Part shown: positions 1-8,457 of the stretch, piece by piece | How the letters are laid out: each line of letters starts with the position of its first letter | Numbering within the stretch: position 1 is the first letter of the stretch | NCBI GenBank assembly: GCA_035465695.1 | Contig: DATIVR010000002.1 | Coordinates: 1-35,186 of the forward strand | Reading direction: 5' to 3' | DNA length: 35,186 nt | DNA from: DASUBN01 sp035465695 | GTDB taxonomy: Bacteria > Pseudomonadota > Gammaproteobacteria > Natronospirales > REEB76 | The notes under the pieces: model-generated | Told to the model about the DNA's origin: nothing | The model's input: only the letters and a program-made list of their open reading frames with translations | Database searches by the model: none | Translations under genes and position numbers: made by a program

Positions 1-699
1 CGCGAGAACTCCCTGGCGGTGTTCGGCAAGACCCGCTGGCGCGATACACAAGTGCGGGTGACGGGAGCGGCAGCGCGGACCCTGCAGGTCCTGTTCGACG
101 CGTTCTGGCGCAACCAACTATTGCCATATCCCGAACTCCCGGTACTGGACGGCGTACTGATCACCAACCACTCGCGGCGTGGCCGCAACCACCTGCATCG
201 GCTCTATGGCCGCAAGTTCGCGGAAGCCCGGCACTATATCCACCTGACCACGCCCTATTTCGTGCCTGACCGCCGCACCCGGCGTGAGCTGATGCGGGCA
301 GCCCGGCGTGGCGTGGAGGTGAAGCTGCTGGTGCCGCACCGGATCGACGAGAGACTAGCCCGCGTGGTGCAGTGGGCTGCCCACGCCCTGTACAGCAACT
401 TGCTGGCCGCGGGGGTACAGATCCATGAGTACATGCCGCGGATGTTGCATGCCAAGACCTTGGTGGTGGATGGGGACTGGTGCACCGTGGGTACGGCCAA
501 CGTGGACTATCGCAGCTTCTTCCTCAACTACGAGCTGACCCTGGTCAGCACTGCCCGCACCCTGGTCGATCGGCTAGAGCAGGACTTCCAGGCGGATTTG
601 GCACAGTCAGTCCGGATCCAGTCCAGGCGGTGGGCAGATCGACATCCTTGGTTTCGGTTCCTGGAAACGATCGGCTGGGCGGTGCGGCGCTGGCTTTGA
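1..699 (+). CDS. cls: cardiolipin synthase / phospholipase D-family protein, C-terminal part (5' end outside window)
   Basis: The frame is open from base 1, so this is the last 232 codons of a longer gene. It carries one complete HKD motif of the PLD superfamily (HAK at codons 150-152, then D four residues on and GTANVD), with T in the position more usually S. The stretch HLTTPYFVPD, typical of the middle of cardiolipin synthases, lies upstream. Cardiolipin synthases need two HKD motifs; the first should lie just outside the window, and the opening residues (TRWRDTQVRVTG) match the sequence that usually follows it. The enzyme joins phosphatidylglycerol units, or PG and PE, into cardiolipin at the inner membrane. 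The tail is Arg/Trp-rich and amphipathic. ClsA, B and C subtypes cannot be separated from this fragment. Family assignment is firm; subtype is unknown. Confidence 0.85.
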   Translation, partial: RENSLAVFGKTRWRDTQVRVTGAAARTLQVLFDAFWRNQLLPYPELPVLDGVLITNHSRRGRNHLHRLYGRKFAEARHYIHLTTPYFVPDRRTRRELMRAARRGVEVKLLVPHRIDERLARVVQWAAHALYSNLLAAGVQIHEYMPRMLHAKTLVVDGDWCTVGTANVDYRSFFLNYELTLVSTARTLVDRLEQDFQADLAQSVRIQSRRWADRHPWFRFLETIGWAVRRWL

Positions 700-832
700 T
701 GCATGCGAATTAAGATTAAAAATAGTTGTTAATACATTGATTAATAGGATTTTATTCTAACTTTTATAACGCCGCCCCTCAATGTTACAGTGCCCCCGCC
801 CTAGGACTTCCGACCTCACGAGGAGCGCCCAC
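700..832 (+). promoter_or_regulatory. AT-rich intergenic segment, probable promoter region of the S9 peptidase operon
   Basis: Bases 709-770 are strikingly AT-rich against a GC-rich background, with repeated TTAAT/ATTAA words. TATAAC at 765-770 could be a -10 box, but no well-spaced -35 box is convincing. A purine-rich ribosome binding site (AGGAG, 821-825) precedes the ATG at 833. Promoter activity is inferred from composition and position only. Confidence 0.4.
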
Positions 833-2959
833 ATGCTGCGCCGCTTGGTATTTGTCCTGACCGCTCTGTGTCTCAGTTCCCCCGTCTTCGGTGGAGAAGT
901 CGGCGGCTTCACCTTGGCTCAGGCATTGAGCTACCCATACCCCCAGGAACTGGTGGCGGCGCCCAAGGGAACCGCCTTGGCCTGGGTACAGAACGAGGGC
1001 GGGGTACGCAACGTCTGGATGGTGGATGGGCCCGGGGCTACCCCCCATCAGCTCACCCACTACAGCGCAGATGATGGACAGGAGATCACCCAGCTGCGGT
1101 TCTCACCGGACTGCAACTACCTGCTGTTTGTCCGGGGCGGTGACCACGACGCCAACTGGCCGGAGCCTCTGGAACCGGAACCGGACTCTTCCCCCGTCAA
1201 GCCGGCGGTGCAGGTCTGGGTCATCTTCCTCAAGGACGATACCCAGACCTTGCTGGGCGAGGGCGATGCGCCCGCCATCTCACCTGATAGCAGCAAGGTG
1301 GCCTTCATCCGTGAGCATAGCGTCTGGTGGTCGCCTCTGGCTGGCAGCCCCAAGCCCCAGGCGCTGTTCTTCGATCGCGGGCATGCCTCGGACCTCGCCT
1401 GGTCACCGGACGGTACATCGCTGGCCTTCGTCTCGGACCGTGAAGACCATAGCTTCATCGGCATCTACCGGGACGACAGGACACCCATCGAATATCTCGC
1501 GCCAAGCACCAATCGCGACTTCATGCCGGTATGGTCGCCGGATGGCAACCGCATCGCCTTCGTGCGCATGCCTGGCGATGCCGGTGCGCCACAATCCATC
1601 CTGAAGCAGGTGCCGAATCCTTGGTCCATCTGGTTGGGTGATGTTGCCAGTGCCAAGGCTTCGTTGGTCTGGCAGAGTCCGAAGACCTTGCACGGTTCCT
1701 ATCCTGAGACGGAAGGCGAGGCGAACCTGCATTGGCTGGCAGGCGACCGGCTGCTGTTCCTCGCTGACCTCGACAACTGGCCTCATCTTTATACGATCGC
1801 TTCCGGCGGGGGCACGCCCCGGCTGCTAACGCCAGGCAAGTTCATGGTGGAGCATGTCAGCGTGGCCCCGGACGGCAGCCGCGTGGTCTACAGCGCCAAC
1901 ACCGGCGACCTCGCCGGCGATCAGGACCGGCGCCATCTCTATATGGTGAGCGCAACGGGTGGCGCGGCCGTGGCTTTGACCCGGGGCACCACCAGCGAAT
2001 GGACACCCAAACTCGCCGGTGATGGCGAGACCTTGGGATTCATCCAGGCGGGAGTGCAGCGGCCGCCGCTGGTGATGATCGGACACATGGATAAGGCTGA
2101 CTGGCAGCCAGAGGACCAGGAGAGCATACCCGCAGGATTCCCCGCCACCGGCTTCGTCACGCCGCAACCCGTCACCTTCAAGTCCGCCGATGGACTGGAA
2201 GTTCATGGCCAGTTGTTCGCCGCGGCAGGAAGTGCATCCAGGGAGCCCGGCATCGTCTTTGTGCATGGGGGCCCGCCGCGGCAGATGCTGCTCACCTGGC
2301 ATTACATGGACTACTACTCAAATGCCTATGCGGTGAACCAATATCTCGCGAGCCATGGCTTCGTCGTGCTCTCCGTGAATTACCGGCTCGGTGTCGGCTA
2401 CGGCCACGATTACCATCATCCGGCCCACTGGGGTCCGACCGGCGCGTCCGAATATCAGGATGTTGTGGCGGGGGCGAGGTTCCTGATGCGCGGCAAGCGC
2501 GTGGATGCGAAGCGCATCGGTATCTGGGGTGGTTCCTATGGCGGTTACCTCACCGCCATGGGCTTGGCCCGCAACTCGGACATCTTCAAGGCTGGTGTGG
2601 ATTTCCACGGGGTACATGATTGGTCCTACGAGCTCTCGGACTGGTACACCGGCGGCCACAAGCGTTACGAGCAGGGCGATCGTCAGCAGGCATTCAAGCA
2701 AGCGTATCTTTCCTCACCCATCGCCTCGGTCAGGAACTGGAAGTCCCCGGTGCTGCTGATACAGGGCGATGATGACCGCAACGTCTATTTCAACGAGATG
2801 ATCGATCTCGCCAATCGCCTGCAGGACAAGGGCGTGCATTACGAGGAACTGGTATTTCCCAACGAGATCCATGGCTTCCTGCGTCACGCGTCGTGGCTAA
2901 CGGCGGACGAGGCCACCGTGGAATTCTTCCAGCGGCAGTTCGGCATCAAGGAAGACTGA
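833..2959 (+). CDS. secreted S9-family prolyl oligopeptidase / dipeptidyl aminopeptidase
   Basis: A serine peptidase of the alpha/beta-hydrolase fold, 708 aa from the ATG at 833. This start follows AGGAG by 7 bases and gives a clean signal peptide (MLRRLVFVLTALCLSSPVFG). An in-frame ATG at 782 would put 17 polar residues before the signal peptide and is rejected. The N-terminal ~430 residues hold TolB/WD-like beta-propeller repeats (for example LRFSPDCNYLLF, LAWSPDGTSLAF, PVWSPDGNRIAF). The C-terminal catalytic domain has the nucleophile motif GGSYGGY (Ser568), a probable Asp648 in QGDDDRNV and His680 in EIHGF, so the triad is intact. It probably acts in the periplasm or outside the cell on short peptides, often proline-containing ones. 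It sits 8 bases upstream of the dadA-like gene, suggesting one transcript for peptide breakdown and amino acid oxidation. DPP IV-like versus acylaminoacyl peptidase activity cannot be told apart here. Confidence 0.9.
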   Translation: MLRRLVFVLTALCLSSPVFGGEVGGFTLAQALSYPYPQELVAAPKGTALAWVQNEGGVRNVWMVDGPGATPHQLTHYSADDGQEITQLRFSPDCNYLLFVRGGDHDANWPEPLEPEPDSSPVKPAVQVWVIFLKDDTQTLLGEGDAPAISPDSSKVAFIREHSVWWSPLAGSPKPQALFFDRGHASDLAWSPDGTSLAFVSDREDHSFIGIYRDDRTPIEYLAPSTNRDFMPVWSPDGNRIAFVRMPGDAGAPQSILKQVPNPWSIWLGDVASAKASLVWQSPKTLHGSYPETEGEANLHWLAGDRLLFLADLDNWPHLYTIASGGGTPRLLTPGKFMVEHVSVAPDGSRVVYSANTGDLAGDQDRRHLYMVSATGGAAVALTRGTTSEWTPKLAGDGETLGFIQAGVQRPPLVMIGHMDKADWQPEDQESIPAGFPATGFVTPQPVTFKSADGLEVHGQLFAAAGSASREPGIVFVHGGPPRQMLLTWHYMDYYSNAYAVNQYLASHGFVVLSVNYRLGVGYGHDYHHPAHWGPTGASEYQDVVAGARFLMRGKRVDAKRIGIWGGSYGGYLTAMGLARNSDIFKAGVDFHGVHDWSYELSDWYTGGHKRYEQGDRQQAFKQAYLSSPIASVRNWKSPVLLIQGDDDRNVYFNEMIDLANRLQDKGVHYEELVFPNEIHGFLRHASWLTADEATVEFFQRQFGIKED

Positions 2960-2967
2960 GCACTTCG

Positions 2968-4224
2968 ATGGGACGCAAGGTGCTCGTGATCGGCGGTGGT
3001 TTGATGGGTGTGACCAGCGCTTGGTTCCTTGCCGCACGCGGCTTCGATGTGACGGTGGTGGAACAGCGCGAAGGCGTCGCATTGGAGACCAGTTTCGCGA
3101 ACGGCGGGTTGCTTACGCCCAGCCAGTCGGATCCATGGAACGCGCCGGGCACGTGGCTGTACCTGCTACGGATGTGGCGCGAGGATTCGCCGTTGTTGTT
3201 GCGGGCCCGCGCCTTACCGGGCATGTGGCGCTGGGGACTGAAGTTCTTGGCGGCCTCCCGGGCTGCGCCCTGGTGGCGCGCCACCGAGGCCAACCTGCGC
3301 CTGGGACTCTATAGTCTGCGCGTGCTGCGGGAATTACGTGACAGCGTGTCATTGGATTATCCACACCAGGACACCGGCACCCTGAAGATCTTCCGCGATG
3401 CGGACGCCTTCGGTGACTCCGCTACCTTGGCGCGCTCACTGGTGCCCATGGGCCTGCAACACCGCGAGCTCGCGCCGCACGAGGCGACGGCGCTCGAGCC
3501 TGCGCTGGCTCCGGTAGCCGATCAACTGGTGGGCGCGATCTATTATCCGGACGACGGCAGCGGTGATGCATACCTTTTCGCCTGCGCATTGGCAAGACTG
3601 GCGGCGCAAGCGGGCGTGCAGTTCCGCCATGGCATCACGGTCACGGGGTTCCGGCGAGGCCCGGATGGCATCGCCGCGGTGCAGACCAGCCAGGGTGAGA
3701 TGACGGCTGACGCCTATCTACTGGCGGCTGCAAGCGCCAGCGCAGCATTGGCGGCGCCGCTCGGACTCAGGCTTCCCATCTATCCAGTGAAGGGATATTC
3801 GGCGACGCTACGTCTGCCAAGCTCACAGCGGTTGAGCTTGCCCTTGGTGGATTTCGAGCAAAAGCTCGTCGTGACGCCATTGGGAGACCGGTTGCGCATC
3901 GCGGGCACAGCGGAGTTCAACGGCTTCGATGCGCGACCCAATCCCCGGCGCAGCGCGCATTTGATCCGTCACGCCGCGCGCCTATTGCCAGCGATCTCGA
4001 CAGCTGCGGAAGTCGAGAATTGGAACGGTTTCCGTCCCATGACTGCCGATGGACCGCCCTTACTGGGCACCACTCACTATCCAAACCTGTTCCTGAATGC
4101 GGGTCATGGCCCCCTGGGATGGACGCTTTGTGCCGGCTCCAGCCGCGCGGTGGCGGACCTGATGGCCGGACGCGAACCGGAGATCGACCTCAGCGGCTAT
4201 TCGCTGGCGCGTTTCGGACGCTGA
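2968..4224 (+). CDS. dadA: FAD-dependent D-amino acid dehydrogenase (DadA-type)
   Basis: 418 aa from the ATG at 2968, only 8 bases after the peptidase stop. The frame is open further upstream, but that part lies inside the peptidase gene. The N-terminus has the FAD-binding dinucleotide fold (VIGGGLMGVTSAWFLA, then VTVVEQ). The middle contains the DAO-family substrate region with YPVKGYSATL, and the C-terminus ends in the FAD-contacting NAGHGPLGWTLCAGSSR block typical of DadA. Length matches the family (about 410-435 aa). DadA oxidatively deaminates D-amino acids, classically D-alanine, to 2-oxo acids and passes electrons to the respiratory chain at the inner membrane. No strong ribosome binding site is visible, so translation is probably coupled to the upstream gene. 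No alanine racemase (dadX) lies beside it. Other DAO-type oxidases are the main alternative. Confidence 0.85.
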   Translation: MGRKVLVIGGGLMGVTSAWFLAARGFDVTVVEQREGVALETSFANGGLLTPSQSDPWNAPGTWLYLLRMWREDSPLLLRARALPGMWRWGLKFLAASRAAPWWRATEANLRLGLYSLRVLRELRDSVSLDYPHQDTGTLKIFRDADAFGDSATLARSLVPMGLQHRELAPHEATALEPALAPVADQLVGAIYYPDDGSGDAYLFACALARLAAQAGVQFRHGITVTGFRRGPDGIAAVQTSQGEMTADAYLLAAASASAALAAPLGLRLPIYPVKGYSATLRLPSSQRLSLPLVDFEQKLVVTPLGDRLRIAGTAEFNGFDARPNPRRSAHLIRHAARLLPAISTAAEVENWNGFRPMTADGPPLLGTTHYPNLFLNAGHGPLGWTLCAGSSRAVADLMAGREPEIDLSGYSLARFGR

Positions 4225-5760
4225 TCACTGTCCGGCCGGCGCGGGTTCCGCGACGCGCATGTATGTAGCGAGGCCTTCCACACTCAGGCTTACCGGAGTC
4301 CCTTGCACATCATGGCTGAAGGTCACGTAGCTCTTACCAAGGTAGCTGTAGTCCCATGTGACCTGGAAAGTGTCATGGTTCCAATGCGTCATCTCGCCTA
4401 CGAAGCGCCTGCTGGCGCGCAGCACGAGCTTGCCATGCTCGAGCGTGACGGTGATGTTGCCGTACAGGTCGTTGCCATACGTGCCGACATAGGCGGCCAG
4501 TGCAAGCGGCGCGGGGCCCGGCTCATAGGCTCTCGCGAGCGCGTCCTGCTCGGCCTTGTCGGCCGCATAGGCAGGTGCCACCGCATTCTGTATCGCCGTG
4601 CTCCAATCCTTCGGTGGACGGCCCATATAACCATCGATCACTCTCCAGACGAGGGCCATGGGCAACCAGCATTGATCCATGTTGCTCAGCACCACCACGC
4701 CCAGGTGTTGTGAGGGCACCATCCCGAGTCCCGCGCTCATGCCGTCGATGTGTCCGGAATGCCATAACACTTTGGTTCCGGCGTAGTCCTGCATGAAGAA
4801 ACCGAATCCATAGGCATAGAAACGGCTATCCGGATTGAGGGCACTGAGGAACTTGGCCTCCCCGTCGCTGCCACCGATGAGCATCTGGGGAGTCTCCATC
4901 TCCCGGATCACGGCCGGATCCAATACCTGACTGCCGTCATAGCGACCGTCTGCCAACAGCATGCGCAGCCATTGCGCCATGTCGGTGACACTGGAGTCGA
5001 CGGCGCCTGCCGGATCGATGTTGTCAGTATTGTCCCAGGCGATAGGTTGGAGCTTTCCATCCACCTCAGCATGGGGCGACGCGACATCGGTGGTCTTGGT
5101 GAAGGCGGCGATGCTGGTGACCGTGTTCTGCATGTGCAGAGGCCCAAAGAACCGCTGCTTCACGTAGTCATGCCAGCTGATACCCGTGAGTTGAGGGATC
5201 ACTTCGCCGGCAGTCATATAGAGGCTGTTGCTGTAGCAGAACTGGGAGCGGAAGCTGTAGGACGGTTTCTGGTAGCGCAGCCGCGCGATGATCTCCTTGG
5301 ACTCGAGGTCGGTGGCATACCAGACGCCATCGTCGCCACAGGTACCGCTGCGATGGCTGAGCAGGTCGCGCAGTGTCACTTCGCGTGTCACGTAAGGGTC
5401 ATACATCTGGAAGCCGGGCAGGAGCTCCGTCATATGCGAGTCCCAGCCAAGTTTTCCGGCCGCCACGAGGGTACCGAGTGCTGCTGCGGTGAAGGCTTTG
5501 GTATTGGAGCCGATGCCGAACAAAGTATTGGCATCCACCGGCCGCGGGTAGTCCATGTTTCGACGGCCGAAGCCACGGGCCCAGACTAACCTGTCATCTT
5601 TCACCACGGCGATCGCGAGACCCGGGACCTTCCAGACCTTCATGGCCTGCTGGATGTACGTATCGAGGTCGGGCAACTCCTGTGGAGGCGGGGGTTCGGT
5701 GGCCCAGGCTGCGGAGACGCTGAGCAGGCAGGCGAGGGCGAGCAGACGGACACAGCGCAT
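4225..5760 (-). CDS. periplasmic serine beta-lactamase-fold hydrolase with C-terminal DUF3471-like domain
   Basis: 511 aa from the ATG at 5760, preceded on the minus strand by a GGGAG-type ribosome binding site and followed by a clear signal peptide (residues 1-20). An upstream in-frame start at 5823 is rejected because it precedes the signal peptide. The class C beta-lactamase/penicillin-binding fold is shown by SNTK (Ser85-Lys88), the YSN motif (Tyr176-Asn178) and HSG (334-336) in place of KTG. The last ~100 residues form a small beta-rich domain resembling DUF3471, common in esterase/D-peptidase members. Substrate is unknown: relatives include D-aminopeptidases, D-Ala-D-Ala carboxypeptidases and carboxylesterases. 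HSG instead of KTG argues against a true resistance beta-lactamase. Its stop codon directly abuts that of the convergent dadA-like gene. Confidence 0.85.
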   Translation of the reverse strand: MRCVRLLALACLLSVSAAWATEPPPPQELPDLDTYIQQAMKVWKVPGLAIAVVKDDRLVWARGFGRRNMDYPRPVDANTLFGIGSNTKAFTAAALGTLVAAGKLGWDSHMTELLPGFQMYDPYVTREVTLRDLLSHRSGTCGDDGVWYATDLESKEIIARLRYQKPSYSFRSQFCYSNSLYMTAGEVIPQLTGISWHDYVKQRFFGPLHMQNTVTSIAAFTKTTDVASPHAEVDGKLQPIAWDNTDNIDPAGAVDSSVTDMAQWLRMLLADGRYDGSQVLDPAVIREMETPQMLIGGSDGEAKFLSALNPDSRFYAYGFGFFMQDYAGTKVLWHSGHIDGMSAGLGMVPSQHLGVVVLSNMDQCWLPMALVWRVIDGYMGRPPKDWSTAIQNAVAPAYAADKAEQDALARAYEPGPAPLALAAYVGTYGNDLYGNITVTLEHGKLVLRASRRFVGEMTHWNHDTFQVTWDYSYLGKSYVTFSHDVQGTPVSLSVEGLATYMRVAEPAPAGQ

Positions 5761-6025
5761 GGACAGGCTCCCTGGGAGAGGGGGGGATACGATGTGTGCA
5801 AAACAATGACGGGAACAAGCCATGAAGCTACGCGGTTTTTCCGGTATAAACTAGGGCATGAAGCATCCGGCGGGGGCGCAGGCGATGCTCAGAAGAGAGG
5901 GATCGGAGAGCCACGGGCCGCGGCGGTGAGCCGCATCCGGCCCATCCAGCAGATCACCAGGGAAGGCCATTCGCCGACGCCAACATCTATGCCGGTGCGC
6001 AAATGCGCGACCGCAGGGGATAGGC
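5761..6025. promoter_or_regulatory. intergenic region between divergent serine hydrolase and HD-GYP genes
   Basis: These 265 bases separate two divergently transcribed genes and must hold both promoters. TATAAA at 5845-5850 is a possible plus-strand -10 box, without a recognisable -35 partner. AGGGGAT at 6016-6022 is a plausible ribosome binding site for the ATG at 6026. No credible ORF, tRNA or strong repeat is seen. Confidence 0.35.
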
Positions 6026-7063
6026 ATGGCCAAGACCGCATTCCAGCCCGAAGACACCACCACGGACATCCGCAATGCGCTCCAGCAGGAACGCAAGAGC
6101 AAGTCCGACTTCATCTCGGGCATCCGCGAGGGAGCCAAGATCTATGGCCGCGCACGCGCATGCCTGCACCGTCTCTTCGAGGACGTGCGCAATAAGCGCT
6201 CATTGGATCTGGATGTCGCCAAGGAAGTGGTTCAGGCCATGCAAGACAGCCTGGCGAAGAACCAGAACACCTTGCTTTGGATCACCAACCTGCAGTTCCC
6301 GCACGAGGCCAATGCCTGCCACAACTTTAACGTGGCGGTGTTGTCCATGGTATTCGCACGCCACCATGGGATGAGCCGGGCAGATACGATGGCGCTGGGT
6401 CTGGGCGGTCTGCTGCATGATCTGGGCAAGACGCACGTCCCGCCCGCGATGCTGGAGAAGCCTGTGGCTCTTACGGACGACGAGCGAAGCATGGTGCGCA
6501 AGCATGCCGAGGAGGGTTACCAGGTACTGAATGCCACCGGACAGTTGAACAAGAGTGTCCTGGACATCGTGCGATATCACCACGAGCGTGCCGATGGCAG
6601 CGGATACCCCGAAGGTCTCTACGGCGGCAGCGTACCTGAACTCGCGCGTATCGTAGCCATAACCGACGCCTATGACAGCATGGTCGGCGGCTATTATCGC
6701 CTGCCCATGACTCCCGCTGGGGCGCTGCGCTTGCTGAAGATCGAAGCGGGCGAAGAATACGGTCCGGAGCTGGTGGAGGAATTCATCCGCTGTCTCGGTA
6801 TCTATCCCGTAGGCAGCCTGGTGGAACTCAATTCGGGCTCAGTGGTGATGGTGGTGGCGTCCAATCCGGAAGCTCGCCTGAAACCGATGGTGATGTTCAT
6901 ACGCAACGAAGAAGGACGCTTCGAGAAGCCGCGGATGCTCTCGGATCTCTCGAAGCACTCGGATGAGGCGCTGGCTGCGCGGTGGGGCATCCACAGGCTC
7001 GTGGACCCGCTGGAATACGGCATCCACACCTGGAACCTGATGCTGGAAGAGATCCAGTTCTAG
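6026..7063 (+). CDS. HD-GYP domain protein, probable c-di-GMP phosphodiesterase (no DUF3391 domain)
   Basis: 345 aa. The HD-GYP signature is intact: CHNF near residue 99, HDLGK (131-135), RKHAEEG, YHHER with HH at 185-186, DGSGYP (190-195) and TDAYDSM. HD-GYP enzymes hydrolyse c-di-GMP to pGpG or GMP using a di- or tri-metal centre, lowering c-di-GMP in the cytoplasm. The first ~75 residues are helical and charged and resemble the linker of the next gene rather than a known sensor domain. After the catalytic domain comes a ~90-residue extension (starting near YPVGSLVELNSG) shared with the downstream paralogue. No signal peptide or membrane segment is seen. The gene lies 147 bases upstream of a second HD-GYP gene in the same direction, and the two look like products of a duplication. 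Enzymatic activity is predicted, not proven. Confidence 0.9.
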   Translation: MAKTAFQPEDTTTDIRNALQQERKSKSDFISGIREGAKIYGRARACLHRLFEDVRNKRSLDLDVAKEVVQAMQDSLAKNQNTLLWITNLQFPHEANACHNFNVAVLSMVFARHHGMSRADTMALGLGGLLHDLGKTHVPPAMLEKPVALTDDERSMVRKHAEEGYQVLNATGQLNKSVLDIVRYHHERADGSGYPEGLYGGSVPELARIVAITDAYDSMVGGYYRLPMTPAGALRLLKIEAGEEYGPELVEEFIRCLGIYPVGSLVELNSGSVVMVVASNPEARLKPMVMFIRNEEGRFEKPRMLSDLSKHSDEALAARWGIHRLVDPLEYGIHTWNLMLEEIQF

Positions 7064-7125
7064 ACACGGTCTGCACGGGGCCAGAAATGCGGGGCTTGGG
7101 CAGTCTCGACCATATTTAGGTAAAA

Positions 7126-7156
7126 TCCCAGGCGATATTTTCCCCGGCTCCTGGGA
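7126..7156. repeat. 7-bp inverted repeat between the two HD-GYP genes
   Basis: TCCCAGG at 7126-7132 and CCTGGGA at 7150-7156 form a perfect 7-bp inverted repeat around a 17-base loop. There is no following T-run, so it is weak as an intrinsic terminator. It could be an operator or chance. Confidence 0.3.
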
Positions 7157-7210
7157 GGCGCGGCATGAAGCCGGCTCTTTTCCTGCGGCCTCGTGGTATA
7201 GGGACCCGAC

Positions 7211-8434
7211 ATGCGTCGCAAGATAAATGTTTCCGAACTGGTGATCGGCATGTATGTGGCCGAGCTGGACAAGCCCTGGGAGGAGAGTTCGTTCCTATTC
7301 CAGCGTTTCGCCATCGAGAATGACGAGGACCTGGCCAAACTGCGCGAAGAATGCGAGTTCGTGTTCATCGAGGAGTCCCAATCCACGCCGGCCTCCCTGA
7401 AAGCGGCGATTCATCCAGTGGCGGTGGGCCCCACTGTAAGTACCACCATCACCAGCCACGGGCCAACCGAAGCCACCGGATTCCAGCGTGACATCAAACA
7501 AGTAGCGCAGACCCAGCAACTGGCGCGCACCAACATCAACCGCGTCTTGGATGAGGCGCGGCTCGGCAAGACCCTCGATACCAAGGACACCAAAGGCGCT
7601 GTCACTCAGATGGTGAGTGCGGTGACCGCCAATCCGAATTCCATGCTGTGGCTCGCCAATTTGCGTCTGAAGCATGAACGGACCGCGAGTCACTGCCTCA
7701 ATACCGCGATCCTGTGCATCGCCTTCGGCAAGCATATCGGCATGTCGGAGGCGGATCTCAACGTGCTGGGGCAGGGTGCCATGTTGCACGACATCGGCAA
7801 GGTGAGGCTACCGCCTGCCATCCTGGACAAGGCAGGAGGCCTCACTGAGGCTGAGATGCAGGTGGTCCGTCGGCACCCTGCAGATGGCGAAGCGGTGTTG
7901 AAGCTCACCCGGCAACTGCCGGACAAGGTGCTGGAGATCGTCCGGCATCACCATGAGCGTATAGACGGCAAAGGTTACCCGGACGGATTGGCCGGCGACC
8001 AAGTACCGTTGGGTGCACGCATCGTCAGCATGGTGGATGCCTACGACAGCCTCACCAGTGAGACTCCTTATCACACAGCCAAGACGCCGGCGGATGCGCT
8101 AGCGGTGCTGCGCACCGAAGGCGCGGATGCATACGGCAAGGATCTGGTGCAGGAGTTCATCCGCTGTCTCGGTATCTATCCCATCGGCAGCCTGGTGCAG
8201 TGCAACAATGGCGCGCTGGCCGTGGTGGTGTCATCCACACCGGCCTCGAGGCTGAAGCCGGTCATCATGGTGGTACGCGACGAACGGGGCAAGGACACGC
8301 GGCCGCGCATGCTCCTCAGCCTCTCTACCATGGATCCCAACCTGATGACTCGTTGGGGGCTCAAGGGCAATGTCGACCCCAAGGCTCACAATGTGGACTT
8401 GTCGGCGATCATCGCAGAAGAGACCGGTACCTGA
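7211..8434 (+). CDS. DUF3391 + HD-GYP domain protein, probable c-di-GMP phosphodiesterase
   Basis: 407 aa. Residues ~1-60 match the DUF3391 domain that often precedes HD-GYP (INVSELVIGMYVAELDKPW, then FLFQRF and FVFIEES). A variable linker follows, then a complete HD-GYP core: SHCLN, HDIGK (193-197), RRHPADGE, RHHHER (245-250), DGKGYP (252-257) and VDAYDSLT. The C-terminal extension (YPIGSLVQCNNG onward) is homologous to that of the upstream gene. Predicted role is cytoplasmic hydrolysis of c-di-GMP, affecting motility, biofilm or virulence traits. The ATG at 7211 is the first start in frame and opens directly into DUF3391. Parts of the two paralogues are nearly identical at DNA level (around 6782-6822 and 8158-8198), which suggests recent duplication or gene conversion. 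Confidence 0.92.
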   Translation: MRRKINVSELVIGMYVAELDKPWEESSFLFQRFAIENDEDLAKLREECEFVFIEESQSTPASLKAAIHPVAVGPTVSTTITSHGPTEATGFQRDIKQVAQTQQLARTNINRVLDEARLGKTLDTKDTKGAVTQMVSAVTANPNSMLWLANLRLKHERTASHCLNTAILCIAFGKHIGMSEADLNVLGQGAMLHDIGKVRLPPAILDKAGGLTEAEMQVVRRHPADGEAVLKLTRQLPDKVLEIVRHHHERIDGKGYPDGLAGDQVPLGARIVSMVDAYDSLTSETPYHTAKTPADALAVLRTEGADAYGKDLVQEFIRCLGIYPIGSLVQCNNGALAVVVSSTPASRLKPVIMVVRDERGKDTRPRMLLSLSTMDPNLMTRWGLKGNVDPKAHNVDLSAIIAEETGT

Positions 8435-8437
8435 TAC

Positions 8438-8457
8438 GCCGCTTCATGGAAAGCGGC
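8438..8457 (+). terminator. short stem-loop just after the second HD-GYP gene
   Basis: GCCGCTT (8438-8444) pairs with AAGCGGC (8451-8457) around a 6-base loop, four bases after the stop codon. There is no T-tract, so it may be a weak or Rho-assisted terminator or a 3' end stabiliser. Confidence 0.4.

Noticed and set aside
4225..5760. Antibiotic-resistance beta-lactamase
   Set aside because: The fold matches, but HSG replaces KTG and a DUF3471-like tail is present, typical of esterase/D-peptidase relatives rather than resistance enzymes.
6839..7027. Minus-strand frame with a run of His codons
   Set aside because: It is the antisense shadow of GTG-rich Val/Met codons in the first HD-GYP gene.
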